A stretch of 64,000 nt of DNA from Pseudaestuariivita atlantica (GCF_001205715.1 NZ_AQQZ01000006.1:124001-188000), one strand, 5' to 3'; counted from the stretch's first letter, positions 1 through 9,367 are shown. The notes: a model not told the origin generated them from the letters alone. Translations and numbers: made by a program.

Positions 1-298
1 GTTGCTGGACCGGCGTGACGGGGCCGTCGACCAGCACGAGGTCGACCTCGTGCGCCTCGAACAGCGCCTTGAGCTCGTCGATCTTGCCGGAGCCGAAGAG
101 CATGCCGGGATGGGCGCGGGCGAGCCGCACGATGGTGTCACCCGCCACGTCGAGATCGGGGAGTGCCGCGGCCAGCGACACGGCCTCTTCCAAGGCCAAC
201 GCCGCCTCGCGCGGGCGGCGTTCGGACGTGATGTCGGGGTGCAAGACCCAGGCGCGCGTGGGCGCGCGGCCGGTGCCGTGCGGGGGCGTCGAGCTCAA
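1..298 (-). CDS. hflX: GTPase HflX (N-terminal part, cut by window edge)
   Basis: Ribosome-associated GTPase of the HflX family, which splits or rescues stalled ribosomes. Only about 99 residues are visible. Reading on the minus strand, the N-terminal domain shows the family segments RAWVLHPD, then [15 protein letters not shown] and [14 protein letters not shown], the usual start of HflX. The G domain lies beyond the window. The start is a TTG whose bases overlap the hfq stop codon (TTGA at 295-298), so the gene is probably translationally coupled to hfq. hfq-hflX is a conserved pair in proteobacteria, which supports the call. Confidence 0.9.
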   Translation of the reverse strand, partial: MSSTPPHGTGRAPTRAWVLHPDITSERRPREAALALEEAVSLAAALPDLDVAGDTIVRLARAHPGMLFGSGKIDELKALFEAHEVDLVLVDGPVTPVQQ

Positions 299-534
299 CT
301 CTCGCCTTCACCTTCGTAGAGGTTGATCGGCTGCGAGGGCATGATCGTGGAGATCGCGTGCTTGTAGACGAGCTGCGACTGTCCGTCGCGGCGCAGGAGC
401 ACGCAGAAATTGTCGAACCACGTGATGACGCCCTGCAGCTTGACGCCGTTGATCAGGAAGACGGTGACGGGCACCTTGGTTTTGCGGACATGATTGAGAA
501 ACGCGTCCTGCAGGTTCTGACGGTCCGAAGCCAT
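295..534 (-). CDS. hfq: RNA chaperone Hfq
   Basis: Hexameric Sm-like RNA chaperone that pairs small RNAs with mRNAs in the cytoplasm. The 79-residue product has the Sm1 region ([27 protein letters not shown] is the span; core [10 protein letters not shown]) and the Sm2 signature YKHAISTI near residues 57-64. It is short, as is normal for alphaproteobacterial Hfq, with an acidic tail ending EGEGES. The ATG at 534 is preferred over upstream in-frame starts because homologs begin with this [10 protein letters not shown]. It lies downstream of trkH, separated by a hairpin, and overlaps hflX. Confidence 0.97.
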   Translation of the reverse strand: MASDRQNLQDAFLNHVRKTKVPVTVFLINGVKLQGVITWFDNFCVLLRRDGQSQLVYKHAISTIMPSQPINLYEGEGES

Positions 535-641
535 TGGTTCTGTAGCCTTTATTTTTGTTGCGGCCCGGATGGGCACCCTCGTATCCGGGGCGCAGTATGT
601 CGGCACCCCGAAAAAAGTGCCACCCCCCAAAAGCATGAAAT

Positions 642-659
642 CGCGCGGGAAACCGCGCG
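642..659 (-). terminator. Hairpin after trkH, probable intrinsic terminator
   Basis: Just past the trkH stop (read on the minus strand) a 7-bp GC stem, CCGCGCG/CGCGCGG, closes a 4-base loop and is followed by a T-rich stretch. This fits a rho-independent terminator separating trkAH from hfq-hflX. The T-tract is interrupted, so termination may be partial. Confidence 0.5.
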
Positions 660-662
660 GTG

Positions 663-2189
663 TCAGTTGCGCCACAATTCCGGCGTCAAAAGCGCGATGA
701 TTGCCAAAGTTTCGAGCCGTCCGAGGATCATCGCGGCGGCGAAGACCAGCTTGGCCACGGCGCCGAGTTGCGCCAGCACGATGGGCGCTTCGGGGGCGGC
801 GGTGGCGAGCGGGCCGGTGGTGCTGAGTGCCGCGACGCTGAGCACGAGGGCGTCGTCGAAGGTGAGGCCCGAAGCGGTGAGCGCCAGCGCGGACACCGCC
901 AGCGACAGCGCGAAGAGCATGAAGAAGACGAAGGCGATGAAGGCGCCCTGCCGCCGGATACGGCGGGACTGGCCCATGGCGGCCCCGACCATCGAGGGGT
1001 GCACCAGCCGGGCGACCTCGCGCCGGCCGTGGCGGAAGAGGACGAAGACGCGCAGGAGCTTGACCCCGCCGGCGGTGGTGGCCACGCCGCCGCCGACCAG
1101 CGCGAGGCCCATGAGCAAAAGCCCCGTCGTGGGCAGGCCGGACCAGTTCTGCGCGGCAAACCAGTCACGGCTTTCGAAGCCCGTCGTCGTCAGGAAAGAC
1201 AGCACCGTGAACGTAGCACCCCAGAGCGCGGTCACAGCGCCGCCGATATCGGTGTCGGAGACCTCGATCGCGCCGATCCAGTGGCGCAGGAACAGAAACA
1301 GCGTGACGCTGCCGATCAGGCTCAGCCCCAGCCGGAATTCGGGGTCGCGGAAGAGCGCCTCGCGCGCACCCACGACCGTGTCGGAGGAGAAGGTCAGGCG
1401 CGACAGGGCGAACAGCAGGAACAGCGCGATCACCAGTTCACCGGCCACGCCCGAGGCGGCCTCGCTCACGCCGCCGATGGCCGAGATGCCCGAGGTCGAA
1501 AGCGTGGAAGTGGCATGCACGAAGGCGACCAGCGGCGTGTCGCCAAGCGCCACGAGGCTGGCCCAGAGGCCCAGTGTCAGCCCGGCATAGACCGGGGCGA
1601 GCCGCGTGGTGACCCGCATCAGGCGCGTGGCGGTGGTCGCCCGGCGCTGGTACCCGGTGCCGACCAGCCCCTGCCCCGGTTCCGCCGAGGTCGTGACCTC
1701 GAACCCGCCGAGGTGGCGGGGCGCGAGGATCGCCGCAGCGGCGATCCAGATCAAAAGCCCGCCCATCCACGCCACCAGCGCCCGCCAGAGGTGCAGCGTG
1801 GGGCTGAGGCGTTCGGGGTCGAACATCTCGGCCCCGGTGGTGGTGAAGCAGGACACCATCTCGACATAGGCGCTGAGGAAGCTGGTGGTGCGCAGGGTCT
1901 CGTAGAACGGCACGGCCATGATTGCGGGCAGCAGCACGAAAGCGCCGAGCAGCGACAAAAGCTGGTCGAGCCCGCGCCGGGACCGCGGCCGCGCGGCGGT
2001 GGCGATGCCGATGAGCAGAACGGTCGTGCTGCCGAGGATGCTGGCATAGAGGAAGGTGCGCGCGGCGTGGAAATCCTCCACCCAGCTGGCATGGATCGCG
2101 GGGACCAGCATGGCGAGGCAGGTGATGCCGCTCAGCACGACGATGAAGGGCGTGCCGGCAAGCCATGTCGTGTCGCGCGACCGGGCCAT
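663..2189 (-). CDS. trkH: Trk-type potassium uptake membrane protein TrkH
   Basis: Inner-membrane K+ translocating subunit of the Trk system, which works with the cytoplasmic NAD-binding gate TrkA. The product has 508 residues, in the family range of about 480-510. It carries repeated hydrophobic segments and pore-loop-like stretches such as [10 protein letters not shown] (about residue 114), [19 protein letters not shown] and ALSTTGPLA, matching the four selectivity-filter repeats. The start ATG overlaps the trkA stop by one base (TGATG), so translation is coupled to trkA. A hairpin follows the gene. Confidence 0.93.
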   Translation of the reverse strand: MARSRDTTWLAGTPFIVVLSGITCLAMLVPAIHASWVEDFHAARTFLYASILGSTTVLLIGIATAARPRSRRGLDQLLSLLGAFVLLPAIMAVPFYETLRTTSFLSAYVEMVSCFTTTGAEMFDPERLSPTLHLWRALVAWMGGLLIWIAAAAILAPRHLGGFEVTTSAEPGQGLVGTGYQRRATTATRLMRVTTRLAPVYAGLTLGLWASLVALGDTPLVAFVHATSTLSTSGISAIGGVSEAASGVAGELVIALFLLFALSRLTFSSDTVVGAREALFRDPEFRLGLSLIGSVTLFLFLRHWIGAIEVSDTDIGGAVTALWGATFTVLSFLTTTGFESRDWFAAQNWSGLPTTGLLLMGLALVGGGVATTAGGVKLLRVFVLFRHGRREVARLVHPSMVGAAMGQSRRIRRQGAFIAFVFFMLFALSLAVSALALTASGLTFDDALVLSVAALSTTGPLATAAPEAPIVLAQLGAVAKLVFAAAMILGRLETLAIIALLTPELWRN

Positions 2190-3565
2190 CAGAAGAAGTC
2201 GATGGAGACCTGGAAGAGGCGTTCCACCTCGGGCACGTCGGCGGCCATGGCGAAGATGACGATCACGTCGCCTTCCTCGATCCGGGTGCCGCCGAGGGGT
2301 TTGACGATCTCGGACCCCTTGCGGATCGCGCCCACCAGCACGCCTTCGGGGAAGTTCACGTCGCGGATCGCGCTGCCGGCAATGGGCGAGGTCGACAGCA
2401 CCTCTGCCTCGATCACCTCGGCCTCGGCATCGCCCACCGAGTAAAGCGCGCGGACACGGCCGTGCCGGATATGGCGCAGGATCGAGCTGACGGTGGTGGC
2501 GCGCGGGTTGATATAGGCGTCGATGCCCAGGGGCTCCATCATCGGCCCGAGGGTCGGGTCGTTGACCAGCGCGATGGCCATCTTGCAGCCGAGCGATTTC
2601 GCCCGGACCGACGTCAGAAGGTTGGTTTTGTCGTCATCGGTCACCGCCAGCACCGCGTCGGCGCGGGATATGTTGGCCTCTTGCAGAAGCGAGATGTCGA
2701 GCCCGTCACCGTTGAGCACGATGGTGCGTTCGAGGATGTCGGCGGCGTGTTCGGCACAGGCGCGGTTCTTCTCGATCACCTTGGCGCGGATGCGGTCCGA
2801 GCGGCTTTCAAGCTCGGTCGCGACGGCGAGGCCCACGTTGCCGCCACCGATCAGCACGACGCGTTCCTGCTTGTGGTGCGGCTTGCCGAAGATTTCCAGC
2901 GTGCGGGGCACGTCGTCCACATGCGCGATGATGTAGGTGCTGTCGCCGGGAAACAGCTGGTCGCGCGGTTCGGGCGCGAACAGGCGTCCGTCGCGCCGCA
3001 CGCCGACGACGATGGCGCGCAGCGTGGTGAAGAGGTCGTTCAGCTGCCGCAAGGGCGTGTTGGCGATGGGGCAGTCATCGTCGATGGTCAGGCCCAGTAA
3101 CTGCACCTTCCCGTCGAGGAATTGTTCGGTGTCAAAGGCGGCGGGCACGCTCAACCGCCGCAGGGCCGCCGCCGCGACCTCCCGCTCGGGGCTGATGACG
3201 ACGTCGATCGGCATGTGCTCGCGCCGGTAGAGATCGGAGTAGATCGCGGTGAGGTAGCTTTGCGCCCTGAGCCGGGCGATCTTGCGCGGGATCTCGAAAA
3301 TCGAATGGGCCACCTGGCAGGTGACCATGTTGACCTCGTCGGAATGGGTGGCGGCGATGATCATGTCGGCATCGCGCGCGCCGGCGCGCTGCAGGATGTC
3401 GGGGTAGCTGGCGAACCCGGTGATGCCCTGCACGTCGAGCGTGTCGGTGGCGCGGTGGACGAGATCGGGATTGTTGTCGACGACGGTGACGTCGTTGCGC
3501 TCTCCCGACAGGTGGCGGGCGATCTGCCAGCCCACCTGCCCCGCGCCGCATATAATGACCTTCAT
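2189..3565 (-). CDS. trkA: Trk system potassium uptake protein TrkA
   Basis: Peripheral regulatory subunit of TrkH, binding NAD(H) and ATP through two RCK domains. The 458-residue length matches TrkA. Residues 1-20 hold a Rossmann motif (MKVIICGAGQVGWQIARHL); a second GGGNVG motif near residue 240 marks the duplicated RCK half. ATG at 3565 was chosen over an upstream in-frame start because homologs start MKVIICGAG. Transcribed into trkH. In many alphaproteobacteria trkA directly follows ntrX; here a plus-strand gene pair sits between them. Confidence 0.96.
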   Translation of the reverse strand: MKVIICGAGQVGWQIARHLSGERNDVTVVDNNPDLVHRATDTLDVQGITGFASYPDILQRAGARDADMIIAATHSDEVNMVTCQVAHSIFEIPRKIARLRAQSYLTAIYSDLYRREHMPIDVVISPEREVAAAALRRLSVPAAFDTEQFLDGKVQLLGLTIDDDCPIANTPLRQLNDLFTTLRAIVVGVRRDGRLFAPEPRDQLFPGDSTYIIAHVDDVPRTLEIFGKPHHKQERVVLIGGGNVGLAVATELESRSDRIRAKVIEKNRACAEHAADILERTIVLNGDGLDISLLQEANISRADAVLAVTDDDKTNLLTSVRAKSLGCKMAIALVNDPTLGPMMEPLGIDAYINPRATTVSSILRHIRHGRVRALYSVGDAEAEVIEAEVLSTSPIAGSAIRDVNFPEGVLVGAIRKGSEIVKPLGGTRIEEGDVIVIFAMAADVPEVERLFQVSIDFF

Positions 3566-3696
3566 CCGTTCACATCGCTCCGGTGTCCGAACATGCAGCA
3601 TATTGATGCCGTGCGACGTTGGCTATCGGGAATTGGCTTTAACTGTAACCTCGCGTTTGATACTTTCGCACAATCAAAAACTTGCGATTGCTGATA

Positions 3697-4443
3697 ATGG
3701 ACAAGAAAATTCTCATCCTCGGGCGCAGCCACACCATTGCGCTTATGCAGGCTGTCACTGACTCGGAAAAGGGAATGGTCGAGGTTGTCCCGCTGATGGA
3801 CAGCCTTGCCGAGACAAAGGCCGACGCCGCCCGCAAGATCGATACCAAGACCGGGCTGGTGATGCGGTCGGAACTGGACAATCCCGATCCCGACGTCCTC
3901 GTGTTGATGATCAACGGCAACGAGCACAACACCTTCGCGCTGTTCAACCATCCGCAACCGTTCTGGACGGTGAACCCCCGGACGGGGGCGATCCCGGACG
4001 ATGTGGCGGGCAAGACCTTCCTGCCCTACCAGGTCATCCTGTCATCGCTGCGGCAGCGGCGCGAGAATTCGCAGCCCTTGATCCGGGGCGCGGTAGAGAT
4101 GTTTCCCGACGCGCGTGTCGTGATGGCCGCGACGCCGCCCCCGATCGAGGACAAGGGGCAACTGGCCGGGCATGTCCGGAAGAACATGGCCAACCTCGTC
4201 AAGAACGGCGTCGGCGATCCCGGCTCGCGGCTCGCGGCCTATGTCGCGCTGGTCGAGCTGATGCATGACGAGGCACGCCAGTACGGGGCAAGCTTCGTGA
4301 CGGCACCCGAGGCCGCGCTCACCGCCGACGGGTTCCTGAAGGAAGAGTTGAGCAATGACATCACCCATGGCACCCGCGAATACGGCCGCATGATGCTGGA
4401 CAAGATCATCGCCGCCGCGACCAGCGAAACGGAGGCCGCATGA
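3697..4443 (+). CDS. Uncharacterised SGNH-like protein, partner of GSCFA protein
   Basis: The 248-residue product is not a family I can name with certainty. It starts DKKILILGRSHTIALMQAV, with an internal LMINGNEHNTFAL segment, and near the C-terminus has NDITHGTREYGRMM. The ending resembles the Asp-x-x-His block of SGNH hydrolases, and the N-terminal GRSH could stand in for the GDS block. Its stop overlaps the GSCFA gene start (ATGA, 4440-4443), so the two probably act together, perhaps as an acyl-esterase or acyltransferase pair on a surface glycan (inference). ATG at 3697 is preferred to TTG at 3682; neither has a clear Shine-Dalgarno. Divergent from trkA. Confidence 0.7.
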   Translation: MDKKILILGRSHTIALMQAVTDSEKGMVEVVPLMDSLAETKADAARKIDTKTGLVMRSELDNPDPDVLVLMINGNEHNTFALFNHPQPFWTVNPRTGAIPDDVAGKTFLPYQVILSSLRQRRENSQPLIRGAVEMFPDARVVMAATPPPIEDKGQLAGHVRKNMANLVKNGVGDPGSRLAAYVALVELMHDEARQYGASFVTAPEAALTADGFLKEELSNDITHGTREYGRMMLDKIIAAATSETEAA

Positions 4444-5543
4444 GCCGCAAACATCCCTATATCGGCCTGCCCGACCGCCAGTTCTGGAAAAAAGACCCCG
4501 GCATCGAACGCCCCCGGCAGTTCGATCCGGTGCCCGACGCGCCCTACCGGCTGAGCCGGGACGCCAAGGTGGTCACGGCGGGCAGCTGTTTCGCGCAGCA
4601 CCTCGCGCGGGTGCTGAACGATTCGGGCTACAACCACTACATCGCCGAACCGGCGCATCCGATCGTGCAGAAACCGGTCGCGAAGGCCAACAATTACGGC
4701 CTGTTCTCGGCCCGGTACGGCAACCTCTACACCACGCGGCAGCTGAAACAGCTGATCCAGCGCGCTTATGGCGACTTCGAGCCGATCGATCAGGCCTGGC
4801 CCGGGCGTGACGGGGTATCTGTCGTCGATCCGTTCCGCCCGCAGATCCAGCCCGGCGGCTATGCCAGCGAGGCCGAGCTTGCCGCCGACCGCGTGCAGCA
4901 CCTTGCCGCCGTGCGCGACGCGCTGGAAAGCGCCGATGTGTTCGTCTTCACCCTTGGGCTGACCGAATGCTGGGCCGACCGGCGCGACGGCGCGGTCTAC
5001 CCGCTGGCGCCGGGCGTGGCGGGCGGCACATACGATCCCGAGATCTATGAATTCCGCAACTTCGACGAGACCGAAACCTATGCCGACCTGAAAGAGGCGC
5101 TCGACATGATCCGGGAGAAGAACCCGGACGTGAAGTTCATCCTGACGGTGTCACCGGTGCCGCTGAACGCGACGATGGAGGACCGGCACGTGTTCGTGTC
5201 GACCACGTGGTCGAAGGCGGTGCTGCGGATCGCGGCGGAAAAGGCGGCCCGGACGGTCGAGGATTGCCTCTATTTCCCGTCGTTCGAGATCATCACCAGC
5301 CCGCATACGCGCGGACGCTACTATGCCGAGGACCGGCGCGAGGTGACGGAACAGGGTGTGCGGCACGTGATGTCGATGTTCTTCCGGCACTTCACCAACG
5401 ACACCGCCGGAATTCCCGGCCTCGCCCGGCAGCAGGCGGCCGACCGCCCTGCCCCGGCGCCGGCCAGGCAGGACGAGCATGCCCGCGCGATGGAGGACTA
5501 CATGCAGGTCCTGTGCGACGAGGAAGCGATTTCGAACAGTTGA
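4440..5543 (+). CDS. GSCFA domain-containing protein
   Basis: GSCFA family proteins (related to SGNH/GDSL lipases) take their name from a conserved Gly-Ser-Cys-Phe-Ala motif, visible here near residue 44 as TAGSCFAQHL. A VFTLGLTECW segment (about residue 168) and VSPVPLNAT follow, both typical of this family. It has 367 residues and no obvious signal peptide. Coupled to the upstream gene by an ATGA overlap and followed by a strong terminator. The family is often found near polysaccharide genes, but none are nearby here. Biochemical role unknown; hydrolase or acyltransferase is inferred. Confidence 0.88.
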   Translation: MSRKHPYIGLPDRQFWKKDPGIERPRQFDPVPDAPYRLSRDAKVVTAGSCFAQHLARVLNDSGYNHYIAEPAHPIVQKPVAKANNYGLFSARYGNLYTTRQLKQLIQRAYGDFEPIDQAWPGRDGVSVVDPFRPQIQPGGYASEAELAADRVQHLAAVRDALESADVFVFTLGLTECWADRRDGAVYPLAPGVAGGTYDPEIYEFRNFDETETYADLKEALDMIREKNPDVKFILTVSPVPLNATMEDRHVFVSTTWSKAVLRIAAEKAARTVEDCLYFPSFEIITSPHTRGRYYAEDRREVTEQGVRHVMSMFFRHFTNDTAGIPGLARQQAADRPAPAPARQDEHARAMEDYMQVLCDEEAISNS

Positions 5544-5554
5544 GGTGACGCGGG

Positions 5555-5579
5555 AAAAGAGGTCTCTCGACCTCTTTTT
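5555..5579 (+). terminator. Intrinsic terminator of the GSCFA gene pair
   Basis: A 10-bp stem (AAAAGAGGTC with GACCTCTTTT), 4-base loop TCTC and a trailing T run, 12 bases after the GSCFA stop codon. A textbook rho-independent terminator on the plus strand. Confidence 0.85.
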
Positions 5580-5594
5580 GCAGTCTCATCCAGA

Positions 5595-5625
5595 GCGCAA
5601 AAAAGTTCGTACGAACTTTTTGCGC
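5595..5625 (-). terminator. Palindromic terminator of ntrX, probably bidirectional
   Basis: Near-perfect palindrome with arms GCGCAAAAA-AGTTCG and CGAACTTTTTGCGC around a central TA, with one unpaired A. It lies four bases past the ntrX stop. Read on either strand, the arm gives a T-rich descending side, so it could end both ntrX and leaky GSCFA transcripts. Confidence 0.75.
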
Positions 5626-5628
5626 GGC

Positions 5629-7041
5629 TCAGCCCGCCTGTCGTTCGTCGTCGTCGACGCGGGCGATGCGCGCGCCGGCCTTGGACGTGGTCACCACGCC
5701 CAGTGACTTCAGCTTGCGGTGCAGGGCCGATCGCTCCATCCCGACGAAATTGGCGGTGCGGCTGATATTGCCGCCGAAGCGGTTGATCTGGGTCAGCAGG
5801 TATTCGCGTTCGAACGCCTCGCGGGCCTCGCGCAGGGGCAGCGTTGCCAAGGCGCCTGCCAGCACCACGCGGCCATCGTCATCCCCGCCCTCGGCTTCCT
5901 GCGGCAATTCCCGCGCCTCGATCGGGCCGGTGCCGTCGCCGAGGATCAGCACCCGTTCGACAAGGTTCTTCAGCTGGCGCACGTTGCCCGGCCAGATCAT
6001 CGTCTGCATCAGGGCCACCGCGTCCTCGGCGAGGTCGCGTTGCGGCAGGCCCTGGCTCTTGTGGCAATGGTCGATGAAATACTTGGCCAGAAGCGGGATA
6101 TCCTCGCGCCGGTCCTCGAGGCTGGGCACGGTGATCGGCACCACGTTCAGGCGGTGGTACAACTCGCGCCGCAGCGTGCCGTCGGCGATGGCCTGCGCGA
6201 GGTCGCGGTTGGTGGACGAGATCACCCGCAGGTCGACGCGTACCTTGTCGGTGCCGCCCACCCGCGTGAATTGCTGGTCGACCAGCACGCGCAGGATCTT
6301 GGACTGGGTGCCCAGCGGCATGTCCGCGACCTCGTCGAAATAGATCACGCCGCCATGCGCCTGTTCCAGAAGGCCGGGTTCGATCCCGCGTTCGCCGCCC
6401 TCGCGCCCGAACAGGACCTCTTCCATCGTGTCGGGCTCGATCGAAGCGCAGTTGACGGTCACGAAGGGCGCGTCCTTGCGGCCGGAATTGGCATGGATGT
6501 AGCGCGCGGCGATTTCCTTGCCCGACCCGGCGGGACCCGACAGCATCACCCGCCCGTTCGACTTGGTCACCTTGTCGAGATGGCTGATCAGCATGCGGAA
6601 GGCCGCGCTTTCGCCGATCATCTCGCTTGCGGCCACGTCGCGGCGTTTGAGTTGCTGGTTCTCGCGGCGCAGGCGCGAGGTTTCCATCGCGCGGCGGATC
6701 ACCACCAGAAGCTGGTCGATGTTGAACGGTTTCTCGATGAAGTCGTAGGCGCCCTGCTTGATCGCGGCGACCGCGATCTCGATATTGCCGTGGCCCGAGA
6801 TGATGACGACTGGCACGCCGGGATTGTCGCGCTTGACGGTCTTGAGGATGTCGATCCCGTCCATGCGGCTGTCCTTGAGCCAGATGTCGAGGATCAGCAG
6901 CGCCGGGGGTTCGGCGTTGATCGCGTTCATGCACTCGTCGGAATTGCCTGCCAGACGGGTCGTGAACCCCTCGTCCTTGAGGATGTCCGATATCAATTCC
7001 CGGATGTCCCGCTCGTCGTCGACGATAAGAATGTCGCTCAT
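5629..7041 (-). CDS. ntrX: Response regulator NtrX
   Basis: Partner of the membrane kinase NtrY; controls nitrogen, redox and envelope genes in alphaproteobacteria. The 470 residues hold a receiver domain (residues 1-120; phospho-acceptor Asp52, Lys104), an AAA+ domain (Walker A GPAGSGKE at 169-176, Walker B IYFDEVAD near 233-240) and a C-terminal Fis-type helix-turn-helix (NISRTANFVGMERSALHRKL). The sigma-54 contact loop GAFTGA is absent: the span after LFG reads REGGERGIEPG (213-223). ATG at 7041 starts the canonical MSDILIVDDE, 10 bases after the ntrY stop. Confidence 0.96.
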   Translation of the reverse strand: MSDILIVDDERDIRELISDILKDEGFTTRLAGNSDECMNAINAEPPALLILDIWLKDSRMDGIDILKTVKRDNPGVPVVIISGHGNIEIAVAAIKQGAYDFIEKPFNIDQLLVVIRRAMETSRLRRENQQLKRRDVAASEMIGESAAFRMLISHLDKVTKSNGRVMLSGPAGSGKEIAARYIHANSGRKDAPFVTVNCASIEPDTMEEVLFGREGGERGIEPGLLEQAHGGVIYFDEVADMPLGTQSKILRVLVDQQFTRVGGTDKVRVDLRVISSTNRDLAQAIADGTLRRELYHRLNVVPITVPSLEDRREDIPLLAKYFIDHCHKSQGLPQRDLAEDAVALMQTMIWPGNVRQLKNLVERVLILGDGTGPIEARELPQEAEGGDDDGRVVLAGALATLPLREAREAFEREYLLTQINRFGGNISRTANFVGMERSALHRKLKSLGVVTTSKAGARIARVDDDERQAG

Positions 7042-7051
7042 GTCCTGGTCC

Positions 7052-9367
7052 TCACACCTTTTGTTGTTGTTGTTGTTGTGCCGTCTCCGCCAAAGGCAGG
7101 CGGATGATGGCTTTGGCCCCTTGATGGGCCGTTCCGTCGAATTGTTCCGCATCTTCGAGCGTGAGCGTGCCGCCATGCTCTTCGATGATCTTCTTCACGA
7201 TGGGCAGGCCCAGCCCCGTGCCCTTGTCGCGCGTCGTCACGTACGGCTCGAACAGCCGCGCGCGGTCTTCGGGCAGACCGATGCCGTTGTCCGAGATGGT
7301 GATCGTCACGCCGGTCTCGTCCGCCTCGCAGGAGACGCGCACCTCGGGGACGTAGCCTTCCTCGCCGGTCTTTTCGGCATAGGTTTCCGTGGCTTCGCCG
7401 GCGTTCTTCATCAGGTTCGTGAAGGCCTGGCTGATCATGGTGTCGTCCACGTCGGCAAGGATCGGGCCGCGGGCGATGTCGGCGACAAAGCGCACATCGG
7501 GTTGGCCCGCATCCTGCAGCATCACCGCGCCGTTCAGAAGCTCGGCGATGTCGTGCACCTTCAGCACCGGTTCGGGCATGCGCGCGAATTTCGAGAATTC
7601 GTCGACGATGCGGCGCAGGTCGTTGGTTTGCCGCACGATCACGTCGGTCATCTGTTCAAGCTGGTCACTCTCTTCGCCGACGCGGGAGGAGAACTTGCGC
7701 TTGATCCGCTCGGCCGACAGCTGGATGGGCGTCAGCGGGTTCTTGATTTCATGCGCGATGCGGCGGGCGACGTCGCCCCATGCCGCCATGCGCTGGGCGC
7801 TGACAAGGTCGGTCACGTCGTCGAAGGCGACCACGTAGCCTTCGATCTGGCCTTCCGACCCGATCCGCCGGGCCATGCGCACCAGCAGGTTTTCCATCTT
7901 GCCCGCGCGGCTGACCTTGATCTCGTCCTGCACGAAGGCAACCTGCCCGTCGAGCAGCTGGTCGAACAGCGCACCGAATTCGGGCACCGCCAGTGCCAGC
8001 GCGACCGATTGCTGGTCATCCTTCCAGTCGAGCAGACGCTGGGCGGAGCGGTTGACGAAGGTGACGCGGCCTTCGGGGTCGAGCCCGACCACGCCCGACG
8101 TCACCGAACTGAGCACCGAATCGAACAGGCGCCGGCGGCGTTCGATCTGTTCGGTATTGGTCAGGAGCGTTTCACGCTGACCTTTAAGTTGGCGCGTCAT
8201 CTGGTTGAAATAGCGTGACAAAAGCGCGATCTCGTCGTCGGCTTCCTCTTCAAACACGCGCACGTCCAGATTGCCCGCACCCACCTGCTGCGCCGCCCCC
8301 GTCAGCCGCCCGACCGGGCGCGACAGGCGTTCGGCGAACCACAGGCCCAGCCAGACCGAGGCGAGGATCAGAAGGACCGCGAACCCGAGGTAGAGCAGCG
8401 CGAAGTCGAACAGGACGCGGCCGCGTTCGGTCTCTTTCTGCTGGTAGAACTGGGCGGTCTTCTCGGTCTCGTCGAGCAGTTGCAGGAGCGTGCCGTCGAC
8501 GAGGCGGGTGACATACAGGAAATGCCCGGAATAGCCCCGGATCGGGACCAGCGCGCGAAACTCGTTGTTGTCCCAGTCGCGGATCAGGACGATCCCGCCG
8601 TCGCGCGCTTCGGCGATCTCGTCATCCGTGGGGCGTTCGTAATCGAACAGGTAGGAGCGTTCGCCGCGGGCCACGATCTCGCCGTTGGCGTCGATCAGGA
8701 ATGCCTCGCGCAGGCCGCGCTGGATCTGCGCCTGGCCCTGGCTGAGGATCTGGCGGGCGCGGTCGTCGAACGCCGGGGCGCCCAGCACGTTGCGCTGGAC
8801 GGAGATGTAGCCCGCCAGCGCCGTGGCATCGGCCTGCAGGCCCACGCGCTGGTCGGCCTCGTAGGATTCGGCGGCGGCGCGGGAGGCGGCGACCACGTCG
8901 CGCACCCGGTCGGAAAACCACGCCTCGAGCCCCATGTTCACGCTCAGCATGGCAAAGACGGCGACGGTGATGGTGGGGATCAGCGCCATGACGGCGAAGA
9001 CGCCGGTCAGCCGCAGGTGCAGCCGGGAGCCCGCCGATTGTGCCCGTCGCGCCGCGACAAGCCGCGCCACGCGCTGAGATACCAGCGCGGCAATGACGAG
9101 GATGTAGACGAGGTCGGCCAAGAGCACGATCCGCAGCCCCGAGGACGAGGCGTTCTGATCGAGCGGCCCAAGCACCACGAAGGTGGCGAAGGCGAGGATC
9201 GGGCCAAGGAAGACGAGGCCGAGGGTGTAGAGGGTTTGCAGGCGGCGTGCGCGGCGCATGCGCGACAGACCGGCCATCCAGCCGCCAGCCAAAAGGGGCA
9301 GACGCCGCGACGCGCGCATCACGGAGCCGTCAATCGCTCCTGCCTCGGTGCTGGTGTCGGTCGCCAA
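7052..9367 (-). CDS. ntrY: Nitrogen sensor histidine kinase NtrY
   Basis: Membrane sensor kinase for NtrX. The 771 residues have transmembrane segments near 42-66, 79-101, 119-145 and 318-343 (a periplasmic loop lies between the last two), then HAMP (about 344-400), PAS (about 410-520), a HisKA domain with His539 in AHEIKNPLTPIQ, and HATPase_c with DNGIGLP and GTGLGLP. It ends in six consecutive glutamines. The first possible start is TTG at 9367, preceded by a good GAGGG about seven bases upstream; an alternative ATG lies at 9319. ntrX follows after 10 bases. Confidence 0.95.
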   Translation of the reverse strand: MATDTSTEAGAIDGSVMRASRRLPLLAGGWMAGLSRMRRARRLQTLYTLGLVFLGPILAFATFVVLGPLDQNASSSGLRIVLLADLVYILVIAALVSQRVARLVAARRAQSAGSRLHLRLTGVFAVMALIPTITVAVFAMLSVNMGLEAWFSDRVRDVVAASRAAAESYEADQRVGLQADATALAGYISVQRNVLGAPAFDDRARQILSQGQAQIQRGLREAFLIDANGEIVARGERSYLFDYERPTDDEIAEARDGGIVLIRDWDNNEFRALVPIRGYSGHFLYVTRLVDGTLLQLLDETEKTAQFYQQKETERGRVLFDFALLYLGFAVLLILASVWLGLWFAERLSRPVGRLTGAAQQVGAGNLDVRVFEEEADDEIALLSRYFNQMTRQLKGQRETLLTNTEQIERRRRLFDSVLSSVTSGVVGLDPEGRVTFVNRSAQRLLDWKDDQQSVALALAVPEFGALFDQLLDGQVAFVQDEIKVSRAGKMENLLVRMARRIGSEGQIEGYVVAFDDVTDLVSAQRMAAWGDVARRIAHEIKNPLTPIQLSAERIKRKFSSRVGEESDQLEQMTDVIVRQTNDLRRIVDEFSKFARMPEPVLKVHDIAELLNGAVMLQDAGQPDVRFVADIARGPILADVDDTMISQAFTNLMKNAGEATETYAEKTGEEGYVPEVRVSCEADETGVTITISDNGIGLPEDRARLFEPYVTTRDKGTGLGLPIVKKIIEEHGGTLTLEDAEQFDGTAHQGAKAIIRLPLAETAQQQQQQKV
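7061..7078 (-). repeat. (CAA)6 trinucleotide tract at the 3' end of ntrY
   Basis: Six tandem TTG on the plus strand, read as six CAA (Gln) codons of ntrY, only two codons before its stop and about 20 bases before the ntrX start. Copy-number change would alter the Gln count but not the frame. Confidence 0.95.

Noticed and set aside
602-621. Second hairpin (GGCAC...GTGCC) between trkH and hfq
   Set aside because: Only 5 bp with a 10-base loop; too weak to call.
660-2444. Long open frame on the plus strand opposite trkH
   Set aside because: Composition is Arg/Gly/Asp/His-rich with no family motifs; it is the antisense shadow of a high-GC gene.
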